64,000 nt of DNA. It comes from Shinisaurus crocodilurus. Taxonomy: Eukaryota; Chordata; Lepidosauria; Squamata; Shinisauridae. The stretch spans positions 286,015,744 through 286,079,743 of the forward strand of contig CM037878.1 in NCBI GenBank assembly GCA_021292165.1, written 5' to 3'. Shown one piece after another: positions 21,596 to 34,000 of this stretch; within the stretch, counting starts at the first letter, position 1, and every line of letters starts with the position of its first letter. Made by a program: the position numbers and the translations under genes. The notes below the pieces were generated by a model. The model was not told the origin of the DNA, searched no databases, and saw nothing but the letters and a program-made list of their open reading frames with translations.

Positions 21596-21960
21596 CTTCA
21601 ACCACAGATGAAAAAAGTCTGATCGGCCAAGTGGCTCCCGAAAGGAACACGTACGCGTTTTCTGTGACCGGTGGAATTCTGCCAGCCCCAGCATCTCGAA
21701 GCTATACAACATGTACACAAAAAAGATCGTGCTCTCGTTTTGACACCTCAGACACAGGGGGGGGGGGAACCTCTAGTCGTGATTTCCGTAGACACGATGG
21801 CTCTTGGTTCTACATGATCCTCCATGGCTCCAGGAGTAGAGAGGGGAAAAAGAAATCCCTTTGCAGCGTGAAGTATTTCCAGTGCATCAGTCAAAATGAA
21901 TGCGGAATATCCTTATGCATCCGGGGTAGGCGCCTCTTCGGTTTGGGACAGATGTCCTTG

Positions 21961-22014
21961 TCATTGCTTCTTGGTTGATTCTACTAAGAGAATAGGCCAA
22001 ATCCCAAAGATAAA
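21961..22014 (-). CDS. ACER3: ACER3 terminal coding exon
   Basis: Acceptor ...CAATAG, then FIFGIWPILLVESTKKQ and stop TGA at 21963-21961. The human counterpart is FLFGIWPVILFEPLRKH, so the last eight residues are divergent. The 3' untranslated region continues to lower coordinates. Confidence 0.93.
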   Translation of the reverse strand, partial: FIFGIWPILLVESTKKQ

Positions 22015-25000
22015 CTATTGAAAAGAAGGAAAAAGAGGGTTAGACTGCTGGGCAGAACAGAGAAAAACACACACATCGCTGGAGATCCTCCTTCCTCTTG
22101 TTATAAGCGATCTAATTATTTATTTCTAAATTTTCCCCATACAAGTTATATTATGTTTGCAAGCCAGGCAAGAGAGGGTCAGAGACAGGGTTGCCAGCTG
22201 ATCAGATAAGAAGACCTGGCCTGCTCTTGTGCATTTAAAAGCAGCTTGATCTGTAGAAATCAGTGCATGAAGCTTCTCATGGCACAGAGGTAATCGTCAT
22301 CACCTACTAATGTGCTAAAGGCACAGAAGCCAGTAAAAATAAAAAGAAAAGTTGGCAACACTAGTCAAGAATCATTCAAGTTTATTGGGTGTTTATATAC
22401 TAACGCCATTCTGCATTTGCAGAAGACTGACTCTTGCCTCTCTCTCTCCTTCTCTTTGTAGACCAGTAAAGATTTAACAAATAAACAAACACTGAATCGC
22501 CAAAAAGAAATAGATAGGCCCACCCCCTTTCACACTGTATAAGCCAGGTGTGCAGAACCCCCCAGCCCAGGTGAGTAATCTGGCCTGCTGGGCTCCCCAA
22601 TCCAGCCTGCAAAGCCCACTTGGGTTCCCCATGGGGCTGATCCCAGATAACAGCAGGAATGCAGGTGGCAGGGGACTTGGCCGGTGCTGGGAAGAGCGGA
22701 CATGTCTCCCAGCACTGGCCGAGTGTGTTCGTGTGTTGCTTGCTGTTACCAACGGGACAAGTGGTGTGCAAACCCAGGGGCTTGGCCGGTGCTGGGAGGG
22801 GCAGCTGCTCCTCCCAGCGCCCGAGTCCTCTTTTCTTCATGCTGAGCTGAGCACCTGAGTCCCTCCCCTCCGTGCTGAGAGAGGCACGGAACGCTTGGGG
22901 CTGCTGCCATCGGCCCCAGGAACAAGAGCGTGATGGCACGGGGAAGGCCAGCCCGGTTCCCAACACCAGTCGGAGAAGGAGCAGCTGCAGAGAGCTTGTT
23001 TCCCTAGCAGACAGACCACTCGGCTCCAACTGCCAGATGCCCTCGGGCTGCAGAGCCGAAGGGAGGCAGGCGCTCGGGGCCCCAGAGGACCAAGGGCTGC
23101 TGGGTAGTGCCTGCGTGTGGTTTTTCATTTTGTATTTTTGCCATCTGCTGTAAACTACCTTTGAGGATTATTCGATCAAAATGTGGGGTAGAATCATTGA
23201 AAACTGTAGGGTTGGGAGGGGCCTACAAGGCCATCGAGTCCAACCCCCTGCTCAATGCAGGAATCCAGGTCAAAGCATCCCCGACAGATGGCCGTCCAGC
23301 TTCACCTTGAATGCCTCCAGAGTGGGAGAGCCCACCACCTCCCCAGGCAGTTGGTTCCATTGTCTTATTGCTCTGACAGTCAGGAATTTTTTCCTGATGT
23401 TTAGGTGGAATCTGGGTTCCTGTAACTTGAGTCCATCATTCCGTGTGCTGCAAACGGAATAATCTCCAAAGTAAAATAAAATAAGACACTGGTTTCCACC
23501 TCATCTAGTGACACAGAACTTATAAAAGCTCCTCCACCCCCCACCCTCCCACCCCCGTATGTCCTGTTGTGACCATTCAATAGTGCCCTTGACTACAAGG
23601 TCTGCCCACTCAACTGACTTGGCATTTATGCCAGAAGCATGGAGCTCTCATGCTTTCTAGGCCCCGCAAAGCCTGAATATTTTTTGTGAAAATGCAGCAA
23701 GATCTTGGCAGCTAGGCCGGCCTTTCTCCGCTTCCATTCTTATGGCACTGGGCATGTTTTAGTTAGGTATTTTAAGCTAGATGCCATTCAGGAAGATTCC
23801 TGCCTGGATACATGTCTTGCATGTTATTTCAGAATTGCATTGGGGGCTGGGAGGGGTTTCTCAATACGTAGGACACAATTAGACACTTTTTGTGCCCCAC
23901 CGATTTCAATGGGAGAAAGTTAAGCAACTTTCCTGCTGAGGCTTAACAGTAATTTCACTTTGGCTGGATTTGCAGTCTTAGTTTTAAAGTGCACAATCTG
24001 CTTTATTATTGCTGTGAGCCACCCTGAAATGTGGCCGCAACCCTGAGGCCCCCTCAAGAATGAAGTCAACATGCACATATATGACTTCTGTCTACCAAGT
24101 CACCTCGCTTGCTCACTTTAAGCAGCTTGTTAAGACTTTTAGGGTGTAATCCTATGCATGTTTAGACAGAAAAAAGTCCTACAACTCTTAGCAGTCCCCA
24201 GCCAGAATGCTGTGGGAGTTGTAGGACTTTTTCTGTATAAACATGCACAGAATTGCACCCGTAGGCTGGTGTTCTGAAACGGTGCTGAGTGAAGTTTAAA
24301 AACCTATAGTAGCTGTTTTCTTTCTATTAACCTGGGGACCCAAGGTTGGAGAACACTGTTTTAAGGTGACGATGCATGCATCTGTCACAGCGTACACCCA
24401 TCTCTCATGTGAGAGAGAGCAAGAGGAATGCCATTTCTCAAATGACACTTGTCACGGAAGGATCTGTAAGACACTACATAGTAGTTAAAAAAAAAAAAAA
24501 AATTAAGGTCTGTTGCCCCATTAATCAGGTGCACAGTTTTAACTGATCAAAAGACCTTTAACTGACTATTTTCACTGATGACAGGCAGCCCAAAAGATGA
24601 AGTGAACAAGATGAAGGAACACGCAATCCATGGACAAAGAAAATGAACACCATCGTAAGGGATGTCTAAAGCGCCATAGTGACAAAGAAAGCAGCCTTCC
24701 ACCTGGCCTTATTTGTCCATCTAATGAGTATTATGTCCTCGGACTGGCAGGAGCTCTCTGAGGTCTCAGGTAGAAAGAGGTCTTTCCCATCAGCTGGTAC
24801 TTTTTTTTAGCATGCCAGGGACTGAAACAGGGATGCCAGTGAGAGCCAGTGTGGCGTGGTGGTGAGAGTGTTGGACTGGGACTCGGGAGATCCGGGTTCC
24901 AGTCCCTGCTCGGCCATGAAGCTCACTGGGTGACTTTGGGCCAGTCACTGACTCTCAGCCTGACCTACCTCACAGGGTTATTGTGAGGATCAAATGGAGA

Positions 25001-28000
25001 GGGGGAGGAGGATTATGTAAGCCGCCTTGGGTTCCTTGCAGGAAAAAAGGTGGGGTATAAATATAATAATAATTTTAAAAAGCGCAAAACATGTGCTTGA
25101 GCACTCAGCCATGGTCCCTGAGCAGTGGAGGGGAAAGTAAGAGCGGCCCTGCTGGATCAGACCAAAGGCCTATCTAGTCCAGCAATCTGTTGCCATGTGG
25201 CCAACCAGATGCCTCTGGGTAGCCCACAAGCAGGGACTGAAGGCAAAATCCCTCTCCCACAGCAGTATCCCAGCCACGGGTATTAGGAGGCATACTGCGT
25301 CTGAGCCTGGAAGGAGCATTGACTGGGGGCTTGGCACAATCTTGCAGTTTCATGTTACAAGGACAGCTGTGCTGCACATCATTGCTCAACAGATGTGTGC
25401 ACATTTGGGCAAACGCATCCGACCACTTCATACAAAAATGCCTATCACCGCCTATCACAGGCAAAATCTCTGCTGGCGGGGTGGCTCAACACAGGTGGCC
25501 TTCTTTCGTAACTGTATTTTATATCTGCCAATCCAAGATTTCCAAGGAACTGTTTCAACTTTTATCTATTAAATGGTTACGTCAGGGGTTCTCAACCAGA
25601 GGGAATTCCCCCCAGGGGGGGAATTTTAGGGTTTCGGGGGGGGGGGGGAATTGGGACCACAGACTCAAACTGTTGGAATACTGATCTTTCTACAAATTAC
25701 AATTCTACAGATTGTACATAATCTACAGGACATCACACCTTATTGTATGGCACAGATTAAACTAAAAATTAAAAAAAATATTTCACTTGTTATCTTGTTA
25801 TTCTATAATGTATATTTATTTATTTATTATATTTATACCCCGCCTTTTTTCCTGCAAGGAACCCAAGGCGGCTTACATAATCCTCCTCCTCCTCCTCTCC
25901 ATTTTATCCTCACAACAACCCTGTGAGGTAGGTTAGGCTGAGAGTCAGTGACTGGCCCAAAGTCACCCAGTGAATTTCATGGCCGAGCGGGGACTAGAAC
26001 CCGGATCTCCCGACTCCCAGTCCAACACTCTCACCACTACGCCACACTGGCTCTCGTTTCTATATGTATCAATATAGAAAAAATAAAAGATTTTCAATAT
26101 TATAGAATCATAGCACAGTAGAGTTGGAAGGGGCCTCAACCCCCTGCTCAACACAGGAATCCAGGTCAAAGCATCCCCGACAGATGGCTGTCCAGCCGCA
26201 CCTTGAATTCCTCCAGTGTGGGAGAGCCCACGGCCTCCCTACGTCGTTGGTCCCATTGTCGTATTGCTCTAACAGTCAGGAAGTTTTTCCTGTGCATATT
26301 ATTTGGAATGCAACTTTTGAGTCAGACCATCTTGGAAAGGGGGAAATGACATTCTGACATATGGTGAAAAGGGTGCGTGGGGCAAAAAAGGTTGAGAACC
26401 ACTGGGTTACGTAATGCCCCTCAAGACCCTAAAACAACCTTCCCTAACTTGGTGCCCTCCAGATGAGTTCTATATGATGACGATGATGATGATTACATTT
26501 ATACCCCACCGTTTTTCCTCTTGTAAGGAGCCCAAGACAGCTTACATGGTCCTCTTTCTCTCCATTTTATCACCACAACAACCCTGCGAGGTAGATTAGG
26601 CTAAGAGTCCACGACTGGCCCAAAGTCACCCAGTGGGTCTCCCCAGTCCAGCACTCTAACCACTGCACCACACTGGCTCTCCAGAGCCATGCTGGCTGGG
26701 AATTATGGGACTTGCAGTAAAAATCATCTGAAGGGCACCTGGTTGGAGAAGGCTGCCCTGAAGTAGTTTTGCTGTGCTATCCTAACAGATCGGTTGATGA
26801 ATCAGATTCATAACTGGTAATAAGTCTCCTTAGAGAGCTGTGGATATGTACAACAGCTAACTGGGAGAAGCCGACATCTGCCTCAACCTCTGAACGGGAC
26901 CTTCTGATGGGCGACTATTCTGCACGTGACAAAATCAACTTGCTACAAAAGGACTCAGGCAGGTTTACAACTTAAACAAATTTATTGAGGGGGAAATGGG
27001 ACACTGTTCCTTATGCTTTGGAAATAAAAATAAATAAGATTTCAGGATACGGCGCGTCCTTATATCTTCTTCTCAATGTTATACTGACACTTCAGGTTTT
27101 ATGTATGCCGTACGTTTTGTTTTTTTCTATAATAAAAAAAAAAATCAAAAAGAAAAAAAAAATGTGTCACTACCACTACTGCATGCTTTGTTCTAACAAG
27201 CCCTATTCATAAGGCCCTGTCTCTGCTGCATAAGACCCAGATTACACGAAGGCCGCAGCCCTATGTATGTTTCGACTGAAAAAAAGTCCTGCAGCTCCCA
27301 GCATTCCCCAGCCAGCCAAGCTGGCTGGGGAATGCTGGGAGCTGCAGGACTTTTTTTCTGTCGAAGCATGCATAGGATTGTGCTCTAAAAGTTCCAATTG
27401 CTTACCTTGACCTTTGGCCTGTACTTCAAGTAAAGTGTCCTTGAGTATAAGCTAGAAGAGTGGGAGAGGGGAAACGAGATTAAAACAAGCATTTGGGTAA
27501 CTTGCAACCTACTCGACTGAGCACAGGCAGCCCCACGAAGGAAAACAGACACGGCTCTTGTTTGCCCCACCCAAGATCTGCAAGAGCAGAAAGCCAGCGA
27601 GAGCCTGGCAAGCCGCCATATACGGTTGACGGATTGCAAGACATTACGGAGGCCCGCAAACCTAGCATCTGGGTGGGGTGGGGATGATGGGCCATAGGGC
27701 CTCTTGGGTGGCAGCAGAGAGAGGAGGTGGTGGAACAGCACTAGCTGCTGCCGACCAGCATCTCGTACTCTGGATTGAGCCCAGATGGAGGGGGTGGGCG
27801 GGCAGGCAGGCAGGCAGCAGCACGGGCTGTTCTTTACTGCCACCCACCACAGCTGGGGGGGGGGGGAGAGGGAGAAGCAGCCTCAGATGTAGCTCCAAGT
27901 AATAAACGGGAACAGAACGTTTTTGCCAAGCAAGCGGAATTTTCTGGAAGGAAAATGGTTTACAGCTACACGGCTGCCATGGCACGAGGCATGGGGGATT

Positions 28001-31000
28001 TCCCCTCCCCGAGCCCATGGGATGAGAAGGCTGTCGCACCTGAACAAGATATGAAGGTAGGAGCCGAGGCCTGTAAAAATGTGCCACCAGGCGTGGAACT
28101 GTGTCACAACACTCACGAGTGGAGGCAGCCTCTCACGTACGCCCCTGTGGAGAGAAACAACAAGCGCAGTCACACACTTTCCCCCCCTCGAAGCCACCCA
28201 ATTATTGTCAGTTACTCTTTCCGGTTTCCTGGGCTTCCGCACTGACTTTCTAGGAAGCACTGGTAATACGAACTCAACTTTTTCTTCACTGGACAGCTTG
28301 GTGAAACAGCAGTTTCCATTATTTCAGTGTGTACACTGAAGCCAAAGTTACATGACCAGAACTTGACCTTCAAAAAGCTGCCTGCTCAGGAAAAACCCAA
28401 TACGCCTTACAGAGGAGGGTGGGCTCTGTGGCTCACCCAGATTACCTTTGCAGTGTGCTAGGAGGCTTTCCGTAGTGCAGACAAGCATTGTTTATTGCAG
28501 CTACAGGTTAATTTGATAAGGATGGAATTTGTCCTGGCCCTGGGGCAGTTTATAGACTCCTGCTGAATCTGACCAAGGGCATCATAGAGCCAACTTGCAG
28601 GCCCAGGAGGTGGCAACAATGTCAGTGAAGAAATCTCATCCAGCTAAGCTCTCCTGTGTAATTCGGGATTTGCTGATAAAGGTGCTCACATTCAGTCCAT
28701 CTTGGATTCTGCAGTAAATGCAGATTCGTAAGAACCTAAGAAGCGCCGCGCTGGATCAGACCAAGGGTCCATCTAGTCCAGCATTCTGTTCACACAGTGG
28801 CCAACCAACTGCCCACAGGATCCCACGAGCACGACATGAATGCAACAGCACCCTCTCGCCCATGTTCCCCAGCAACTGGAGTACAGAGGCATACTGCCTC
28901 TGATACTGGAGGTAGCAACTAGCCATCAGGACTAGTAGCCATGGATAGCCTTCTCCTCCATGAATTTGTCCAATCCCCTTTTAAAGCTGTCCGAATTGGT
29001 GGCCATCACTACATCTCGTGGAAGTGAATTCCGTAGTTTAACTCTGCGGTGTGTGAAGAAGGACTTCCTTTTATCTGTCCTGAATCTCCCCAACCAGCTT
29101 CATGGGATGACCCTACTGGGTTGTACTATTATGAGAGAGGAAGAAAAATGTCTCCCTCGCCACTTTCTCCACACCAGGCATAATTTTGTACACCTCTACC
29201 ATGCCTCCCCTTACTCGCCTTTTTTCTAAGCTAAAGAATCCCAGCTGTTGTGACCTTTCCTCACAGGGGAGTCTATAGTATGAGTATCAAAAGACATCCA
29301 TCTTGTCAAAACTGCTTGGGTAGATTTTCAGGGTTCCACAATTTTGGACTGGCCAAGCCAAAACTTGCAGTCCCCAGTTTCCTGCCCCCGCTCCTCTGGC
29401 TTGTCTTTGGAGCAGGAAAGCTCGCTGGTTTGGCCCTGTGTGGCTGAGGAACTCTGAGCACCTCGGCCATACAGCTGTCAAACACCCCCAAGCCTTCTTC
29501 CCAACCTTGGAGCTAGGGAGGAAGCACCGATCGCTGCACAGCTGCCAGGATGAACCCAGCCCACCTCTGCAGCTTCAGACTGAAAGGGAGGGCTGGCTGC
29601 TTGCCACGTTTGCCAGAGGGCAGGGCCACACTTGCCACTGTGAGTGGGAGAAGTGAAAACGTGGATGCTTGGCCCCTTTAATCTGCTCTGCCTTGACAAT
29701 GTATAGTCAGGGTACTTGAGATTGTGAAGGTCTCCACGTACAACCTGGATCCATGCCCATCATGCCTGGTTACGTCCACCTGAGGAGAGCGTCCTTATTT
29801 ATTTCCTTCCCTTATTTGTTTCAGATAAATGCAAATAGATGGAAGAAAATCCAAATAAAAATATATAACCCAACCTAAGCAGCAGAGCAAATATAAACAG
29901 GAGGTCCAAGCGTACATTTGGGGGGGGGGGGGGAGATTACCTTCAGGAAGATTAGGCATAAGCACGAATGGTCGAACTGACAAAATTAGGGCTAAAAAAC
30001 CAAAAGCATCCCCCTCCCAGCTAAAATGGATTGTGTAATTGGTCCCCATTTATAAAATGTTGTAAGTTCAAGCTTTGGCCCACCGAAGTCCACATCCTTG
30101 CTTTAAGATACGGTAAATTTATGCTGAATGGGCTTTTGACCAGAATTGCCAATGCCCCTTAAAGGGCAAAGCCTGCAAAGACCTGAACCAAACGTCAGCC
30201 ATTTTCTGAATAAATCTCCACTCTGTCCCCCTTGCCGAGAGATGCCCACCACAGCGGGAGCTGCACCTCACCTCTGGGACTGGTGAGATTAGGGACAAGA
30301 TGCACATGAGGCAAATGGCTCCAGTACCAAAGCCCTCATAAATTTGGAGGAACTAGCCTTCATATAAACACACCCATCGAATTCTTAGCACCACCACCGA
30401 ACCGGAAACTTTCCAAATTATTTTTCAACTGCTTTGAAAAAGCAGTTTCAAGAATCTAAAATAAATAAATAAATATAAATGTGAGAGGGCAAAGTCATAT
30501 TTAAATTAAAAACGGTTTTTGGCATTCAAGCCTGCCTAATGTTACTTTGTTCAGTTTTTAAAAAATGACGAAAAAGCAAGGCTCTGGATCTCATGACCTG
30601 CCATGAGATCTCCCTCCTGAATATGATTGGTTAATTGCTCTGGGAAGATAAATGTCTGAGGGGAAGTGACCGTTCCTTCCCAGGAAGAGGTGCTAAACGT
30701 AGGCCTGTACAAATTTTCATTTGCAGCATGCCCCAGGAGTCAACAAATACTTCCACGGTATCCCTACGCTAATCAGACTGCCACACAGAAGGCTCACCAG
30801 TTATACTGCCTTGAATCATTGTAAACTCTCTTAATAAGCTAGCCTCTTCTATATCAAATATTTTTCCTTATAGCAGTAATTTTAGCTATATTAGCTTAAA
30901 CAGCACCACTGCGCCCAGTGATTCATTACAACTCCACTTTGCTCCTGCCGGACAGCCACACACAGTTATTGCAAGCAGGAACCACCTGGAAATGCTCCGA

Positions 31001-34000
31001 CCGCAGTGGACTACTGAAACAGAGACAGGGTCAGGGGGTCAACAGCAGAAGAACCAAGGAGGCAGAGGGCTGGAGGGTGGCCTAGTTGACCAACAGGCTC
31101 TAGATGTAAATCTCCAAAAAGTGCAGGGTCAGAAGACTTTAAAAAAAGAGAAGAAAAAAAGATCACACTACAATTGACTCACCTCAATTTATCGCAGAAA
31201 ATGTTGTCTACATTCCAAAGGAAAAAGCCCAGCAAAAATACTGTCAGGGAGGTATAGCCCAGCCCTCTGAGCCATGGGTATACCCTGGAGAGAAGCAGAA
31301 TGAAAATCTTAAGTGCCTAAAAGCACTTCACAGGTTATTACACACTCGCCACATCGTGCACCGTTAACTTTTAAGGGTGGAATGGAGGAGAAACTGATGC
31401 TGTGTCATACAGTAGCAGCCACTGGCAAGCCAGCCGCTTTGCCTTACTGAAGACACTAGCATTTTAGCCCCGTATCTGGATGGCTGAGTACAGTCATGCC
31501 TTGGATTGAGAGCATAATTCGTTCCGGAAACGTACTTGTAATCCAAAACACTCTTATTATCAAAACGAAATCCCCCCCCCCCAAATTTAAGCCATACTAC
31601 AGTACTTGTATTGCAAGACGTCGCCTGTATATCAAGTCAAATTTTTTTAAAATAAATATTTAAAAATTTGCTTGCCTTGTAAAACACTCTCAGACCAAGT
31701 TACTTGCAATCCAAGGTATTACTGTACTTTGCATTGCATGGGGTAGTGTGGACACAGGTCCTGAGGTGGCCTGCATTGTCATGCAGGGTACACACCCAGG
31801 CCAGGCAACCCCAGGCTGAAGGCTGTACAGGCAGGCAGGGAAAGAGCTATTTTAGACACGCACTGGGCTTCACCAACATTGAGCAAGAGTTTCTACACTG
31901 TCACAAGATGCATGCTCAAAAGTCAAATTAGCTTTCTTGTCGAAAACCGCTCAGAAGTCAGAACTCAGCAAAATTTCCTTCCCTATTTCCATTTCGATAC
32001 TTGTGAGATTAGTGGAGGTCCACTCATGTAAGGGGATTGCAGGAATACGAGTAGGCCTAAAGCACTTTCTCTCAATTCCTCTCACTTCTGCTGAAAGACT
32101 AATGTTATGGTCTAACCCAGCCTTCCCCAACCTGGACTACAACTCCCATCACCCCCAGCCAGGTTGTTCTAACTCCACCCACGAGCCACCTGTGTCCTGA
32201 CCCACTTCCTGTGATTCAAAAGGCTCATTTGCACCACTGTCATCTGCTTACTCTGCTCTTACCTGTGAGCAAGCTCTGTCTAAACTCAGACTGCAACTTA
32301 CACATACAGGATTGGGGTATAAGTGTCAGCATCCGTTTTCTACCATAAAAGGCCAAAATACATGACACCAAAGCAGTGATGCTATTTTCTTGCAGACTGC
32401 AGAAACATGCACAGGCAAGTTCATTTGCTGATCACATGGGACTCAACTCAGTATGGGTCAACAACAGCACAGTTGCGAGGGGGGGTGGGGTGGAAATCCC
32501 AGCAGAAATTGTGCCCTGATGGTAGCTTACCACTGGGATCACTAAAATGCTTTTCTGTGAACCATAGGAGTGACTGCTGCTAACAAGAGCAGTGGTGCGT
32601 GGTCACGTAATTATTCCTATCCAGAGTCAACAACACCAGAGAGAACTCCAACAGCAGTTTAATGACCGTCAGAAATGCCAGTGAGTAGGAGGTCTTTGGG
32701 AAGCCAACAGCAATTCCAGTTTCTCACAGGAAGCTGCTTTGATTAGTCGCAAGCGCAGCCTACCACTTCAAAATTAACTCGTTACTTACCACAACACTAT
32801 ATATACAGAGCGTAGTACTAGAAGAGCCACCAGTGTCCCATACATAACCTGTGGGGCAAAGAAATGGGGGGGAAGTGTTAAATTATCTCTCTATATTTGA
32901 GCTTACAAGGCTCTGTGCCCCTTTTTCAGCAAGCCAATTCAACCTTGTGCTTCCTTGTGTGAAAAGAGTTCCCCATCAGGCAAATGTATTCAAGGCTATT
33001 TAAGTTTTGGCTTGATGTTGCTAAAAACAACAACAACAACAACAACAACCCTGATATAGTGACATAAGAGGGTTGAGGGAGAAGCCCAGCTTACAAGGGG
33101 AGAGAAAGATAAATGGAAATATGCTGACTTGCATTTTTCTCTGCTGCCCCTGAAAACCATACACACAATGCCAGGGACGCAATTCATGCATCAGATGAAT
33201 TTTGCTTACAAAAACTCGTAACACAAGGAGCCACTTAGCCTTCAAATTACACTGGGGTCTACTATTTTAGTTCAACTGCTATCACACATTTCTGTAAGTT
33301 CCTCTATGGCAGTGTTCTCCAACCTTGGGTCCCCAGACGTTTTTGGCCTACAACTCCCATGCTGGGAGTTGTAGGCCAAAAACATCTGGGGACCCAAGGT
33401 TGGAGAACACTGCTCTATGGGATAAAGTGTCCTAGGAGTGGCTGTTAAGACAATAATCCAATTCTCCATCACCTGCCATATACCGTAGCCAGATAAAATA
33501 TTATCTACCGTTATTCTTCTGTTCCTACTTCTTCTAGCTCTGTATTTTTTCCTTCAACATTCCATTCACTGCTAAAGCTGCAGCTTACATTATCATTATC
33601 TGTATCTTTGTTTTGTGAAGCCTCCTCAGCCATTCTCCCCAGGGCACACACTGCATTTCTTCCCCCTTTGTTCCCCAAAGCTACAAAAGGAGATTCTAGT
33701 ATCTTCCAGGACTGCTAATCTCTCTTTAATTTCCTCCTTTCATAACAATACATCACAACTCTGTGAAACAAACTACTGAAGAATGCAGCTTAGTCCATGC
33801 ATATAAAGCAGCAAAACATGAGCAAACATCTTGCTGGTCGGTAGTATTATTTCATGGATGGGGGGAACCTTTCTCAGCTGAAGGGCCACAGTTCCTCTTG
33901 GCTAACTTTCCAGGCACATGTCACTCTCTCTTACACACTCTCATCAGGCGATCACTCGTGACCGAGTAAGATTGTCTTCCGGGATAAAAGGAGGAAATTC

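Larger units (their letters stand above)
25583..26404. mobile_element. hAT element carrying nested SINE and CR1 insertions
   Basis: The ends are CAGGGGTTCTCAACC and the mirror GGTTGAGAACCACTG, with a perfect 8-bp duplication GGTTACGT at 25575-25582 and 26405-26412. A minus-strand MIR-like SINE (25812-26056) and a minus-strand CR1 tail (26102-26310) lie inside, so both landed after the hAT element. No transposase frame remains. Confidence 0.92.

Noticed and set aside
22400..23128. A 242-residue minus-strand ORF, one of the longest in the window
   Set aside because: No domain or family pattern is visible. It lies in a G/C-rich part of the last ACER3 intron and overlaps ORFs on the other strand.
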